NCBI GenBank assembly: GCA_025352105.1
Contig: JANXUB010000179.1
Span: 1 to 57,656, forward strand
Origin: Burkholderiales bacterium
GTDB lineage: Bacteria; Pseudomonadota; Gammaproteobacteria; Burkholderiales; Casimicrobiaceae
DNA: 57,656 nt
Reading direction: 5' to 3'
How positions within the stretch are numbered: position 1 is the first letter of the stretch; each line of letters opens with the position of its first letter. The position numbers were made by a program, and so were the translations under genes. Shown here piece after piece: positions 8,380-17,351 of this stretch. The notes under the pieces were generated by a model that had not been told where the DNA came from, searched no databases, and was given only the letters and a program-made list of their open reading frames with translations.

Positions 8380-9456
8380 ATGCAAGGCCACCACAGTCAC
8401 CATCAGCACGAGCACCCCGTTCACGTTGCGCACGCCGAAGCGGGGGCGGGGGCGGGGGCGAAAGCCCACGAGCACGAGCCCAACCACGATCATGCGCACG
8501 ATCATGCGCACGACCACGCGGGCGCACGCGGTGGACACGCGCATGGCACGGGAGGGCATTCGCACGGCCCGATGAACTACGACCGCGTGTTCGCCATTGG
8601 CATCACGCTGAACGTCGCCTACGCGGCGATTGAAGCCGCAGCGGGCTTCTGGCTCAACTCACTGTCGTTAATTGCCGATGCCGGACACAATTTCTCCGAC
8701 GTCTTGGGCCTTGTATTGGCGTGGGCTGCCGTGTGGCTCTCGCGTAGACAGCCGTCGTCGCGGCACAGTTATGGCCTCGGACGCAGCTCAATCCTTGCCG
8801 CGCTCGCCAACGCGATGCTGCTTTTAGCTGCGCTCGGCGTCATCGTATGGGAATCGATGACACGTTTTTCGAACCCACAGCCGATCATGACCGGGCCGGT
8901 CGTCTGGATCGCGACCATCGGCATTGTGATTAACGGCTTTACCGCGTGGCTCTTCATGCGCGGCAGCAAAACCGATATCAACGTTCGCGGCGCTTATCTG
9001 CACATGGCGGCGGACGCTGCGGTGTCACTGGGCGTCGTCATCAGCGCGCTCTTGATGGCGTGGACGGGCTGGTTGTGGCTCGACCCGGTTACCAGCCTCA
9101 TCATCGCCGCCGTGATCGCCGTGGGCTCATGGCGGCTCTTGGTTGATTCGCTGCGCCTCTCGCTGGATGCGGTACCACCACACATCAACGCCGAAGCCGT
9201 GGCGCGCTATCTGGCGTCTGATTCGCACGTGAAAGAGCTGCACGATTTGCACATCTGGGCGCTGTCTACCGAGGCCGTGGCGCTGACCGCCCACGTCGTC
9301 TGCCCCAACGGTCATCCCGGTGATGCGTGGCTGGCAAAAGTGTGCAACGAGCTGCATGACAAGTACGACATCGATCACGCCACGATTCAGGTCGAAACGG
9401 GTGATGCCGCGCATGCGAAGGGATCGCCTCCTTGCGGCATCAGCTTTTCTGCGTAA
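8380..9456 (+). CDS. Cation diffusion facilitator (CzcD/ZitB-like zinc exporter)
   Basis: Proton-driven efflux of Zn2+ (possibly Co2+ or Cd2+) across the inner membrane. A His-rich N-terminus (first about 65 residues, with HDHAHDHAHDHA repeats) precedes six predicted helices. The first helix carries SLSLIADAGHNFSDVLGL and helix V HMAADAAVSLGVVISA, providing the HxxxD and DxxxD metal sites of the family. A cytosolic ferredoxin-like domain with HDLHIWAL follows. The length of 358 residues is typical with the His tail. The DNA for the tail contains short GATCATGCGCAC direct repeats, prone to slippage. Its 3' end runs into a family B repeat. Confidence 0.92.
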   Translation: MQGHHSHHQHEHPVHVAHAEAGAGAGAKAHEHEPNHDHAHDHAHDHAGARGGHAHGTGGHSHGPMNYDRVFAIGITLNVAYAAIEAAAGFWLNSLSLIADAGHNFSDVLGLVLAWAAVWLSRRQPSSRHSYGLGRSSILAALANAMLLLAALGVIVWESMTRFSNPQPIMTGPVVWIATIGIVINGFTAWLFMRGSKTDINVRGAYLHMAADAAVSLGVVISALLMAWTGWLWLDPVTSLIIAAVIAVGSWRLLVDSLRLSLDAVPPHINAEAVARYLASDSHVKELHDLHIWALSTEAVALTAHVVCPNGHPGDAWLAKVCNELHDKYDIDHATIQVETGDAAHAKGSPPCGISFSA

Positions 9457-9505
9457 CCGCTGCTGCACTGGGGCTTGCGGCCCAAATGACCATAAGTCGA
9501 TGAAC
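9441..9505. repeat. Dispersed repeat, family B copy 2
   Basis: CAGCTTTTCTGCG, then GCTGCACTGGGGCTTGCGGCC and ATAAGTCGATGAACTT. It overlaps the last codons of the cation exporter and reaches the 3' end of the converging EamA gene. Best aligned with the copy at 5515. Confidence 0.4.
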
Positions 9506-9506
9506 T

Positions 9507-10397
9507 TCAACCGTTGACGCGCCGGAATAGGGGCCCAAGCACGGCAATTGCGAGACCCATCAACACGACCACAGCGCCAGCGATTTGATCCGCAGACAGC
9601 GATTCGCCAAACATCCAGGCCGTCGCCGACATCCCGGCAACGGGCACCCACAGCGCGAATGGCGACACCGCCGACGCCGGATATCGGGTCAACAAGTTCG
9701 ACCAGAGTCCATAACCAAACACCTGCGCGGCGTACGCCAGAACGCAGAGGTGAAACGTCAGCATCCAGCCCGGTTGTAATATCGGAATCATCAGCGCGCC
9801 CGAGGGCTCGAACACGAGCGAAACCAAGGCCATCGGCGGCACGGCCGCCACGCTTGACCACGCGATGAAATTCATCGCGTCGACCTTACCGGTCGGTGAT
9901 TTTCGTGCGACAAGCTTCGCGATGGTGTTGCCCGCACCCCAGCAAAAGGCACCGAAAATTACCAGCAAAAACGCGAAGCCGACGCCCGCCTGAAGCTTCG
10001 CAAAACCAATCACGACAAGCCCAACAAACGCGACTAAAGCGCCCACCATTTGCACCGGTTGCACGCGCTCGCGAAAGCAAATCACGGCGAGCCCAATCGT
10101 AAAAAACACTTGTGTCTGCACGACCAGCGACATGAGACCCGCAGGCATCCCGAGCTGCATCGCGATGAACAGTACGGCGAATTGCCCAAGCGCAATGAAC
10201 AGCGCATAAGCAATCAACCAACGCCAGGCTACCTGCGGTTTGCCAACGAAAAATACGAGTGGGATCGCTGCCAAAAAGAATCGCCAACCCGACAACGCAA
10301 ACGGCGGCATCGTTTGCAGCGCGATCTTGATGGAGACGAACGTCAGGCCCCAGATCGTTGCGATGGCGAGGGCTAGCAGGTTGTGGCGAAGCGGCAT
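9507..10397 (-). CDS. EamA/DMT-superfamily exporter
   Basis: Inner-membrane transporter of the drug/metabolite superfamily with ten predicted helices made of two EamA repeats (about residues 5-135 and 145-290). The opening LALAIATIWGLTFVSIKIALQ and WRFFLAAIPLVFF are typical of the EamA/YdeD type that exports O-acetylserine and cysteine in enterobacteria. The substrate here is not deducible. At 296 residues it has the standard length. It stands alone and converges with the cation exporter with about 50 bases between stop codons. Confidence 0.88.
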   Translation of the reverse strand: MPLRHNLLALAIATIWGLTFVSIKIALQTMPPFALSGWRFFLAAIPLVFFVGKPQVAWRWLIAYALFIALGQFAVLFIAMQLGMPAGLMSLVVQTQVFFTIGLAVICFRERVQPVQMVGALVAFVGLVVIGFAKLQAGVGFAFLLVIFGAFCWGAGNTIAKLVARKSPTGKVDAMNFIAWSSVAAVPPMALVSLVFEPSGALMIPILQPGWMLTFHLCVLAYAAQVFGYGLWSNLLTRYPASAVSPFALWVPVAGMSATAWMFGESLSADQIAGAVVVLMGLAIAVLGPLFRRVNG

Positions 10398-10407
10398 GAA
10401 AATCGTA

Positions 10408-10428
10408 CTGTAGGAGCGTCCGCTACAG
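10408..10428. repeat. Short CTGTAG palindrome, possible degenerate family A copy
   Basis: CTGTAG, nine bases containing GAGCG, then CTACAG. It shares only the outer GTAGGAGCG with family A. Confidence 0.3.
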
Positions 10429-10463
10429 CGTTAGGGAAGACTGAACAAATCCGAATTTTCGTT

Positions 10464-10483
10464 ATACCGGCGGAGGCCGGTAT
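10464..10483. repeat. Hairpin ATACCGGC-GCCGGTAT
   Basis: Eight-base perfect stem with a four-base GGAG loop, followed by CCACGCCCGC. It resembles common dispersed intergenic hairpins of proteobacteria and lies between the EamA gene and the pnt operon; only one copy was seen. Confidence 0.4.
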
Positions 10484-10568
10484 CCACGCCCGCAGCCCAA
10501 TTAACCGCCTGCACGTCGGGCGTGGGCCCCGAGCATCGAAGGGGGCGACTTGTTAAGCGCTTCCTTGG

Positions 10569-11990
10569 CTACTCAACCGCCTTAAGCATCGCCTCGACCA
10601 CGCCCTTGGCATCGCCGAACACCATCATGGTTTTGTCCATGTAGAAGAGTTCGTTGTCGAGGCCCGCGTAGCCCGCAGCCATGGAGCGTTTATTGACGAT
10701 CACGGTGCGCGCTTTGTACGCCTCCAGAATCGGCATGCCGTAAATCGGGCTGCCTTTTTGCAGCGCGAGCGGGTTCACCACGTCGTTTGCACCTAGCACC
10801 AGCACGACGTCCGTCTGCGCGAAATCGGAGTTGATGTCCTCCATCTCGTGCACCTGATCGTAGGGCACTTCCGCCTCGGCGAGCAGCACGTTCATGTGTC
10901 CCGGCATGCGCCCCGCGACGGGGTGAATGGCGTACTTGACGTTCACGCCTTTGGCGATGAGTTTCTGCGCAAGTTCTTTGGTCGCATGCTGCGCGCGGGC
11001 AACGGCGAGGCCGTAGCCAGGAACGATCACCACGCTGTCAGCGTTCGACAGCATGAACGCAGCGTCATCCGCGCTGCCGCTCTTGACTGGACGCGCCTCT
11101 TTCGAACCCGTAACGGTTCCAGCATCGCCGCCGAATCCGCCGAGAATCACGCTGATGAACGAGCGGTTCATCGCCTTACACATGATGTACGACAGGATCG
11201 CGCCCGATGAGCCAACGAGCGAACCGGCGATGATCAACATCGGATTGTTCAACGAGAACCCGATGCCCGCCGCTGCCCAACCAGAGTAGCTGTTCAGCAT
11301 CGACACCACGACCGGCATGTCGGCACCGCCAATCGGGATGATGATGAGCACGCCCAGCAAAAAGCCCAGCGCGCAAATGATCATGAAATCGGTAAACGAT
11401 TCCGTACTCCAGAAACCGAAGATGAAGAACAGCACGGCCAGACCGAGGACGGCGTTAACCGCGTGCTGCCCTTTGAACGTAACCGGTGCGCCCTGAAACA
11501 GACGGAACTTGTACTTGCCCGAAAGCTTGCCAAACGCGATGACGGAGCCGGTAAAAGTGATCGCACCAATGAACGCGCCGAGCGCGAGTTCGATGCGGTT
11601 TCCGCCGGGGATCAGCGCGCCTTTTTGCGTGATGCCGAACGCGTACGGCTCGGCAACGGCAGCCACCGCGATGAACACCGCAGCCAGGCCGATCATGCTG
11701 TGCATGAACGCCACTAGCTCCGGCATCTTGGTCATTTCAACCCGCTTGGCCATGACCGCACCAATGCCGCCACCGAGTACCAGACCCGCCAGCACATAAA
11801 CAAGGCCGCCGGCTGAATTACCCGCAAGGTTGTAGATGAGCGCACAGGTCGTGATCGCCGCTATGGCCATGCCGACCATACCGAAGCGATTGCCCTTGAT
11901 CGAGGTCGTCGGATGCGACAGGCCCTTCAGCGCCTGAATGAAGAAAATCGACGCGACGAGGTAGAGAAGAACGACGAGGTTCATGCTCAT
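10569..11990 (-). CDS. pntB: NAD(P) transhydrogenase subunit beta
   Basis: Membrane subunit (domain II plus NADP(H)-binding domain III) of the proton-translocating transhydrogenase, which uses the proton gradient to reduce NADP+ with NADH. Multiple helices fill the first 270 residues. The soluble C-terminal domain has VVIVPGYGLAVARAQ (Rossmann loop), HPVAGRMPGHMNVLLAEA and VVLVLGANDVVNP, all standard domain III blocks. The 473-residue length is usual. Its ATG overlaps the pntAB stop as ATGA, showing tight translational coupling; it is the last gene of a four-gene operon. Confidence 0.96.
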   Translation of the reverse strand: MSMNLVVLLYLVASIFFIQALKGLSHPTTSIKGNRFGMVGMAIAAITTCALIYNLAGNSAGGLVYVLAGLVLGGGIGAVMAKRVEMTKMPELVAFMHSMIGLAAVFIAVAAVAEPYAFGITQKGALIPGGNRIELALGAFIGAITFTGSVIAFGKLSGKYKFRLFQGAPVTFKGQHAVNAVLGLAVLFFIFGFWSTESFTDFMIICALGFLLGVLIIIPIGGADMPVVVSMLNSYSGWAAAGIGFSLNNPMLIIAGSLVGSSGAILSYIMCKAMNRSFISVILGGFGGDAGTVTGSKEARPVKSGSADDAAFMLSNADSVVIVPGYGLAVARAQHATKELAQKLIAKGVNVKYAIHPVAGRMPGHMNVLLAEAEVPYDQVHEMEDINSDFAQTDVVLVLGANDVVNPLALQKGSPIYGMPILEAYKARTVIVNKRSMAAGYAGLDNELFYMDKTMMVFGDAKGVVEAMLKAVE

Positions 11991-12307
11991 TTAGCAGCCT
12001 CCGTCGTCGTGACTTTCTTGTCTTTTTTCTTGAACATTTCGAGCATGCGTTTGGTAACCAAAAAGCCACCGAAAACATTCACGGCAGCCAAGGCCACAGC
12101 AAGTAAACCCATCGTTTTGCCAAGCGTGGTTTCAGTCAGCGCGGCAGCCAGCATTGCGCCCACGATGATGATCGCCGAGATCGCATTGGTCACGGCCATC
12201 AGCGGCGTGTGCAGCGCGGGTGTGACGTTCCAGACGACGTGATAGCCAACGTAAATCGCCAGCACGAAGATGATGAGATTAATAACGATTGCGTCTACGC
12301 CGCTCAT
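11987..12307 (-). CDS. pntAB: NAD(P) transhydrogenase subunit alpha, membrane part
   Basis: The short membrane half of the split alpha subunit, contributing helices of the proton channel. Hydrophobic segments cover about residues 5-25, 35-55 and 60-85, with VWNVTPALHTPLMAVTNAISAI matching the conserved region and a Lys-rich C-terminal tail. At 106 residues it fits the three-gene arrangement (pntAA, pntAB, pntB) seen in many proteobacteria instead of the fused PntA of E. coli. Both ends overlap neighbours by four bases. Confidence 0.93.
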   Translation of the reverse strand: MSGVDAIVINLIIFVLAIYVGYHVVWNVTPALHTPLMAVTNAISAIIIVGAMLAAALTETTLGKTMGLLAVALAAVNVFGGFLVTKRMLEMFKKKDKKVTTTEAAK

Positions 12308-12666
12308 GATGGTTGCCTCTCTATCGGGTTTGCGTTCGCAAGTTCGCGCGCTAGATCTTGCTCATTAATGGGAGCCACCATTCTTAGTTCCCCGCGACCA
12401 AATAGTTTCATGCCGAAGAACTCGACTGCCCAAATGAGCGCCCCGAACCCTGCCCCAAACACGATTGGTTTGAAATTTGTAAACGCAATGGATTTCGCCC
12501 CAGCGTCAACGAACATCGAATCGTTTTGGACGAACTGGAGCAACGTAACTAGGCCAATGCCAGCAGCGATCGCAACGAAAAGGCTAGTAATCTTTCGCTC
12601 CGGTCTGTAGGCGATAGGATTCCGCGCTGGCTGTCCGCGCGAAGAGGAGTTGGAGTCTGGAATCAT
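12304..12666 (-). CDS. Unknown two-helix membrane protein inside the pnt operon
   Basis: Not recognised. The 120-residue product has a hydrophilic N-terminus, two predicted membrane helices (about residues 28-48 and 68-88) and a polar C-terminal tail of about 30 residues. ATGA overlaps join it to pntAA upstream and pntAB downstream, so it is translated as part of the transhydrogenase operon. The three-gene pnt operons I know have pntAA directly before pntAB. The protein is not a duplicated transhydrogenase domain. A role as accessory or assembly subunit is a guess from position only. It is clearly a coding gene, because both overlaps are exact and the composition is membrane-like. Confidence 0.75.
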   Translation of the reverse strand: MIPDSNSSSRGQPARNPIAYRPERKITSLFVAIAAGIGLVTLLQFVQNDSMFVDAGAKSIAFTNFKPIVFGAGFGALIWAVEFFGMKLFGRGELRMVAPINEQDLARELANANPIERQPS

Positions 12667-13769
12667 TTCGTCACCAGCGTTGCCGCAACGATGTCGTCCT
12701 CAAGGTCAATCTTGAATGTGCCCGTCTTGAAATCAATCAGCAGTTTCAAAAAATCCAGCAAATTGCGCGAATAAAGAGCGCTGGCGTCTTGTGGCAACAG
12801 CGCGGCAAGATTGGTGTGGCCAACGAGCGTGACGCCGTGCTTCACGACCACTTCGTCCTTCACCGTTAGCGGGCAATTGCCGCCCTGCTCTGCGGCCAGA
12901 TCGATGATCACCGAACCCGGTTTCATCGCCTTGACCATCTCTTCGGTAACCAGCACCGGCGCTGGGCGTCCGGGGATCAACGCAGTGGTGATAACGACAT
13001 CAGCCAGCGCTACTTTTTTGGCGACTTCTACCCGTTGCCGATCCATCCAGCTCGCGGGCATCGGTTTGGCGTACCCGCCAACGCCGACCGCAGCCTCACG
13101 TTCTTCATCCGTTTCATACGGCACGTCGATGAATTTTGCGCCGAGCGATTCGACTTGCTCTTTCACCGAAGGACGCACGTCGGAGGCTTCAATCACTGCG
13201 CCCAGACGCTTGGCTGTTGCAATCGCCTGCAAGCCGGCAACACCGACGCCGAGGATCACGACACGCGCGGCTTTCACCGTGCCCGCTGCCGTCATGAGCA
13301 TCGGGAAAAATTTAGGGTAATGGTTCGCCGCAAGAATCACCGACTTGTAGCCCGCGATGTTCGCCTGCGAGGACAGCACGTCCATGCTTTGCGCTCGCGT
13401 CGTGCGCGGCGCTTTGTCCATCGAGAAGCCGTTGACGCCGTGCGCTTTGAGCGCCGCGATGCCTTCCGTATTGAATGGATTCAGGAGCCCAATAATATTT
13501 GCGCCATTCTTGACTGCGGTCAATTCAGTGGCGTTGGGCCCGCGCACTTTGAGCAAAATATCGCTTCCGGCCAGCACGTCCTGAGCACTCGCTTTAATCG
13601 TGGCACCTGCGGCTGCATAGGCTTCGTCGAGCAGGCTGGATGCGTTACCCGCGCCAGATTCCAGCAATATGGTGATGCCCGGAATCGCGGCGATTTTCTT
13701 GACTGTTTCAGGTGTGGCGGCGACGCGTGTTTCCCCCGCTGCCGTTTCCTTGATGATGCCGATCTGCAT
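12663..13769 (-). CDS. pntAA: NAD(P) transhydrogenase subunit alpha, NAD(H)-binding part
   Basis: Soluble domain I of transhydrogenase that binds NAD(H). The N-terminus IGIIKETAAGETRVAATPETV is the alanine dehydrogenase/PNT signature. The dinucleotide motif VVILGVGVAGLQAIATAKRLGA lies near residue 170 and is followed by GGYAKPMPASWMDRQR, typical of PntAA. The product is 368 residues, the normal size for the split subunit. It is the first gene of the operon. A Shine-Dalgarno-like GGGGAGGTG lies just before the ATG. Confidence 0.95.
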   Translation of the reverse strand: MQIGIIKETAAGETRVAATPETVKKIAAIPGITILLESGAGNASSLLDEAYAAAGATIKASAQDVLAGSDILLKVRGPNATELTAVKNGANIIGLLNPFNTEGIAALKAHGVNGFSMDKAPRTTRAQSMDVLSSQANIAGYKSVILAANHYPKFFPMLMTAAGTVKAARVVILGVGVAGLQAIATAKRLGAVIEASDVRPSVKEQVESLGAKFIDVPYETDEEREAAVGVGGYAKPMPASWMDRQRVEVAKKVALADVVITTALIPGRPAPVLVTEEMVKAMKPGSVIIDLAAEQGGNCPLTVKDEVVVKHGVTLVGHTNLAALLPQDASALYSRNLLDFLKLLIDFKTGTFKIDLEDDIVAATLVTK

Positions 13770-13909
13770 CGGACACCTCCCCTTTTCTATTGACTCTAAA
13801 GAGTGTAGCCGCTTTCGCTGCCAAAGTTCCGGGATAACCCACCTCTAACAGGCCATGCGCGCTCTGATGATTTACAGTAAATTACTGGATTAGATTTTTG
13901 GGGATTTTT

Positions 13910-15502
13910 ATGATTTGTTCGAAGTTAGCCATGAAGCGCTTGGCGCTCGTTGCCGCGCTTGGCTTGGCCGTGGCCACTAGCCATGCGGCCATGCTGCGCG
14001 GCGCAGCGCAAAACGACATTTTGACGGCCGATCCGCATTCGCAGAATCACGCGACGACCAACGCGATCCTGATGCATGTTTACGAAGGATTGACCCGCTA
14101 CAACGCGAAGTTTGAGGTTGAGCCCGCGCTCGCGACCAAGTGGACATACATCTCGCCAACGCAGGTGCGATTTGATCTGCGTAAAGGCGTGAAATTCCAC
14201 GACGGTACGCCGTTTACGGCGGATGACGTGGTCTTCAGTTTCAACCGCATCAAGCAGCCGCAGGGCACAATGCAAATCTACATCGCGGGCATATCGGATG
14301 TGAAAAAGATCGACGATTACACCGTCGATTTCATCATGCCCGCGCCCAACCCGATTCTGCTCCGGAACATCATCGATTTCCGCATGATAAGCAAGGCTTG
14401 GGCAGAGAAAAACAAGGTCACCAACATTCAGGACTACAAGGCGAAGGAAGACACTTACGCCGCGCGCAATGCCATGGGGACCGGCCCGTATACGTGGAAA
14501 AGCTGGGCACCGGAGCAAAAGATCGAGTTTGGCGATAACCCCAACTGGTGGGGCAAAAAAGACGGAAACGTGACCGCCTACAACTACCTGCCGATCAAGG
14601 CCGATGCTACGCGTATTTCCGCACTCATTGCAGGTGACGTTGATCTCGTGACCGAAGTGCCGCCGCAGGACGTTGAGCGCCTGAAGAAAGACCCGAAACT
14701 GCGCGTGATGGAAGGCATCGAAGTACGCACTATTTTCCTCGGCATGGATCAGTTCAGCGACGAGGCGAAATACACCAACGTCAAGGGCAAAAATCCGTTC
14801 AAGGACAAGCGCGTGCGTGAAGCGCTCTCGCTCGCCGTGGATCGCGAAGGCATCAAGCGCGCCATCATGCGCGGGCTCTCGGTGCCCGCAGGCATCATGG
14901 TGGCTCCCGGCGTCAATGGCCATTCTGAGGACATCGACAAGGCCGAATACAACCCGGTCAAAGCGAAGAAATTGCTGGTCGAAGCGGGCTATCCCGACGG
15001 TTTCGAGTTGACGCTAGATTGCCCGAACAATCGCTACACCAACGACGAAAAGGTCTGTCAGGCTATTGTGGCCATGTGGGCAAAAATCGGCATGAAGCCG
15101 AAGTTGAATTCCATGAATTTCGCGCCCTACATCGCGAAGATTCAAAACTTCGACACCAGCGTTTACATGCTCGGCTGGGGCGTAGCGACCTACGATGCGC
15201 TGTACTCGTTGCAGTCGCTGGTTCGCACCAAAACCACCGGCGCTGACGGTAACTTCAACCTGGGTCGCATCAACGACACACGTCTCGACAGCATCATCGA
15301 TCAGCTCAAAACCGAGCCCGATCTAGTTAAGCGCAATGCCCTGATCCGCCGCGCGCTCGAGCGCACCAAGGAAGAAAGCTACTACGTGACGCTGCATCAC
15401 CAGATTCGTCCATGGGCGATGAAGAAAGAGGTCACCACGATCCATCGCTCCGATGATCGTCCGGAGGCGCGATTTGCCAAGGTTTCTGGCGCGGGTTCGT
15501 AA
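13910..15502 (+). CDS. ABC transporter substrate-binding protein, peptide/opine family 5
   Basis: Periplasmic binding protein of the DppA/OppA class (SBP_bac_5). After a signal peptide ending near SHA-AM, the family blocks LRKGVKFHDGTPFTADDVVFSF, GTGPYTWKSWAPEQKI and VREALSLAVDREGI are visible. There is no lipobox, so it should be soluble in the periplasm. The ATG at the given start has GGGGA five bases upstream; a second ATG seven codons later, before KRLALVAALG, is also possible. No permease or ATPase genes are adjacent, so it is an orphan or works with a distant transporter. A terminator follows. Confidence 0.9.
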   Translation: MICSKLAMKRLALVAALGLAVATSHAAMLRGAAQNDILTADPHSQNHATTNAILMHVYEGLTRYNAKFEVEPALATKWTYISPTQVRFDLRKGVKFHDGTPFTADDVVFSFNRIKQPQGTMQIYIAGISDVKKIDDYTVDFIMPAPNPILLRNIIDFRMISKAWAEKNKVTNIQDYKAKEDTYAARNAMGTGPYTWKSWAPEQKIEFGDNPNWWGKKDGNVTAYNYLPIKADATRISALIAGDVDLVTEVPPQDVERLKKDPKLRVMEGIEVRTIFLGMDQFSDEAKYTNVKGKNPFKDKRVREALSLAVDREGIKRAIMRGLSVPAGIMVAPGVNGHSEDIDKAEYNPVKAKKLLVEAGYPDGFELTLDCPNNRYTNDEKVCQAIVAMWAKIGMKPKLNSMNFAPYIAKIQNFDTSVYMLGWGVATYDALYSLQSLVRTKTTGADGNFNLGRINDTRLDSIIDQLKTEPDLVKRNALIRRALERTKEESYYVTLHHQIRPWAMKKEVTTIHRSDDRPEARFAKVSGAGS

Positions 15503-15519
15503 TCGCTGGATCGGCTGCG

Positions 15520-15548
15520 AAAAAAGGCACCTTCGGGTGCCTTTTTTT
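15520..15548. terminator. Bidirectional intrinsic terminator
   Basis: AAAAAAGGCACC, TTCG loop, GGTGCCTTTTTTT. Poly-A and poly-T flanks let it stop both the substrate-binding protein gene and the converging DUF2127 gene. Confidence 0.9.
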
Positions 15549-16059
15549 ATTGCGTGGAAGCGAGCTCTTTCGCCATACTGCGTTGGCGCAAGCGAAATAT
15601 CATGTAGCCGACGACCACCAGATTTAGCAGGAGCACGAGCACATTTACCCACGTTGCCCTGTGCATCACGTGGCGCACTTCAAACGGAACATAGAGCGCG
15701 CCCGACAACGCAGCCACCCATTCGCCCCAACTGCGATCAAACCAGAGCCCATAAGCCTCAACCCAGCGCAGGGCAACATAGCCTGTCGCGAGCATCACGA
15801 ACGAACTTACCGGCGTGCTGTTCACCTGATCGACGTATTGCAGAAGCAGCGACGGAAAATGCTGCGACGGATCAAGATCAAAGTGCCCGATGAGTGCCAG
15901 CGCAAGGTGGTGCAGATCGTGATGCAGCAAGCTCAACAGCCCGACTGCACTGGCCAGCGCGGCGAGGCCTTTGATCGCTTCAAACGCGGCTATGGCCCTT
16001 AGCGCGCCGCGTTCGCTTTTCGGGATTGCGGGCGCGGCCAGCTCAGTCTTGGGCATCAT
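15547..16059 (-). CDS. DUF2127 membrane protein
   Basis: Predicted inner-membrane protein of 170 residues with about four helices. The pattern ALRAIAAFEAIKGLAALASA, a histidine-rich HHDLHHLALAL segment, YVALRWVEAYGLWFDRSWGEW and PFEVRHVMHRATW matches the DUF2127 family. Function is unknown for the family. Its stop codon lies in the T-run of the shared terminator. It is a single-gene unit. Confidence 0.8.
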   Translation of the reverse strand: MMPKTELAAPAIPKSERGALRAIAAFEAIKGLAALASAVGLLSLLHHDLHHLALALIGHFDLDPSQHFPSLLLQYVDQVNSTPVSSFVMLATGYVALRWVEAYGLWFDRSWGEWVAALSGALYVPFEVRHVMHRATWVNVLVLLLNLVVVGYMIFRLRQRSMAKELASTQ

Positions 16060-16647
16060 CGTTTGATGTTACGACGAATCGGTGTGTCCCCAAAGTTGAC
16101 CCGATCCCCCACTGGGTCAAAAGCGTGATTCAGGCGAAGTTTTCAGCGACTGACAAACTTCAGCTTTTACGCCGATACCCCATCTAAATAACGACTAGGT
16201 AGCCATTTATTCAAAAATCGACTTTTGCAGAAAGCAAGATGTAACCTATATTTTCCAGGAAATTGAGAAAAATGCTGTTAACAAAAAAAGCCACAATAAA
16301 GTCAGCGTTCAAGCGCGCCGCGCCGTTTCACAAACCCCGGCGCTGACAACGCCCGCAAAATTTTATCCGCGGCACCGATCAGAAACATGTCGAGCGTCGG
16401 ATCGCCGTCAAACAATACGCTCGTTAATGTGCCATGCAAATCGCATAAAAAAAGTGGCTGCGGTCCTTCCCTAATCACGTCTATACCAACAGGCACTGCG
16501 CCCTGGACTACTTAGCCATTTAGCGAACCAAGCGCCGGTGCTTCACACAAGATTGTCTTCGTCGGTATCAACCAACGCCGGGTGGTCTTGCGCGTAAATT
16601 TCACATCAATTCATTCGAAATATTCTCCTTAATAAACGGAATCCATC
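16060..16647. other. Gene-poor, AT-rich interval
   Basis: Nearly 590 bases without a convincing gene. It contains an inverted repeat TTGACCC-11 bases-GGGTCAA at 16096-16120, an AT-rich tract around 16190-16300, and on the minus strand a 64-codon GTG-started frame (16302-16496) with no Shine-Dalgarno sequence or recognisable family, perhaps a decayed gene. The right end should hold the promoter of the secreted protein that follows. Confidence 0.5.
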
Positions 16648-17169
16648 ATGAAAAAAGTCCTCTCTTTACTCTCGGCGGCAGCCGTGTTGTCACTCAATCA
16701 AGTGCCCACTGCGAGCGCAGATATACCCGCGGCCTGCACGCACCTGACGCCACAAGCGTTCAGCGAATTGAACCGAACTTTGGAGCGCGCGAAAAGCCTC
16801 GCAATTGCAAGTTGCCCAACAGCGGGTTGCGGTGCAAACTATGTGCCGCAGTACATGATCGACGCAGTCGTCGCAGCACAGACAAGCCTCAGCACGTTCA
16901 CCACTGCGCTTGCTGCAACCCCCTACGGCACACCGTACATTACAAACGCGAGCATTTCCGATGGTGTTTACGGCACCGCTTGGGACATGATTCCCTTGCT
17001 CTATCGCGCACGCTACTACTCCATGCTGAGTTCAATTTATGACCGCCACCCTGCCTCACGACAGGCGTTTGACGCCATCACGCACGCCATTGATCAGACC
17101 GAAGTCCTTGGTTTGCACGGTGGCAAGTGCTATGTCGACCAGTATGGGCCGTTCACGACGCCATTCTGA
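16648..17169 (+). CDS. Secreted protein of unknown function
   Basis: Not recognised. A clear signal peptide (MKKVLSLLSAAAVLSLNQV, cleavage near ASA-DI) is followed by a 150-residue mature domain with four cysteines. CTHL near the start, CPTAGC in the middle and KCYVDQ at the end suggest two disulfides in the periplasm or outside the cell. The sequence looks mainly helical (long amphipathic stretches such as LNRTLERAKSLAIA and QAFDAITHAIDQTE). No neighbour gives a function; the region upstream is AT-rich and could hold its own promoter. Confidence 0.75.
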   Translation: MKKVLSLLSAAAVLSLNQVPTASADIPAACTHLTPQAFSELNRTLERAKSLAIASCPTAGCGANYVPQYMIDAVVAAQTSLSTFTTALAATPYGTPYITNASISDGVYGTAWDMIPLLYRARYYSMLSSIYDRHPASRQAFDAITHAIDQTEVLGLHGGKCYVDQYGPFTTPF

Positions 17170-17351
17170 TTCGGCTGAATGTGAAACGGCAGCGTGGGTT
17201 GCCGTTTCACACTTGCATTCCCCTCGACGCGTTGGGCGGTATTTTTTCGTTTGCGCGCCCGCCACGCTTGCCACGCGAGCCTGTTGTGCGGGGCGGCGTT
17301 ACCGTCAATTCAATATAGGAATGGTTCGTGTGGCGTCAACGGAGAACTCCT

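Noticed and set aside
8380-8580. His-rich tail as a CRISPR-like or tandem repeat array
   Set aside because: The short GATCATGCGCAC repeats are explained by HDHAHDHA codons of the cation exporter's N-terminus.
13035-13793. 252-codon plus-strand frame opposite pntAA
   Set aside because: His/Arg/Cys-rich composition typical of an antisense shadow; pntAA on the other strand is certain.
16302-16496. 64-codon GTG-started frame on the minus strand
   Set aside because: No ribosome binding site, no recognisable family and it lies in an AT-rich gap; kept only as a remark in the gap entry.
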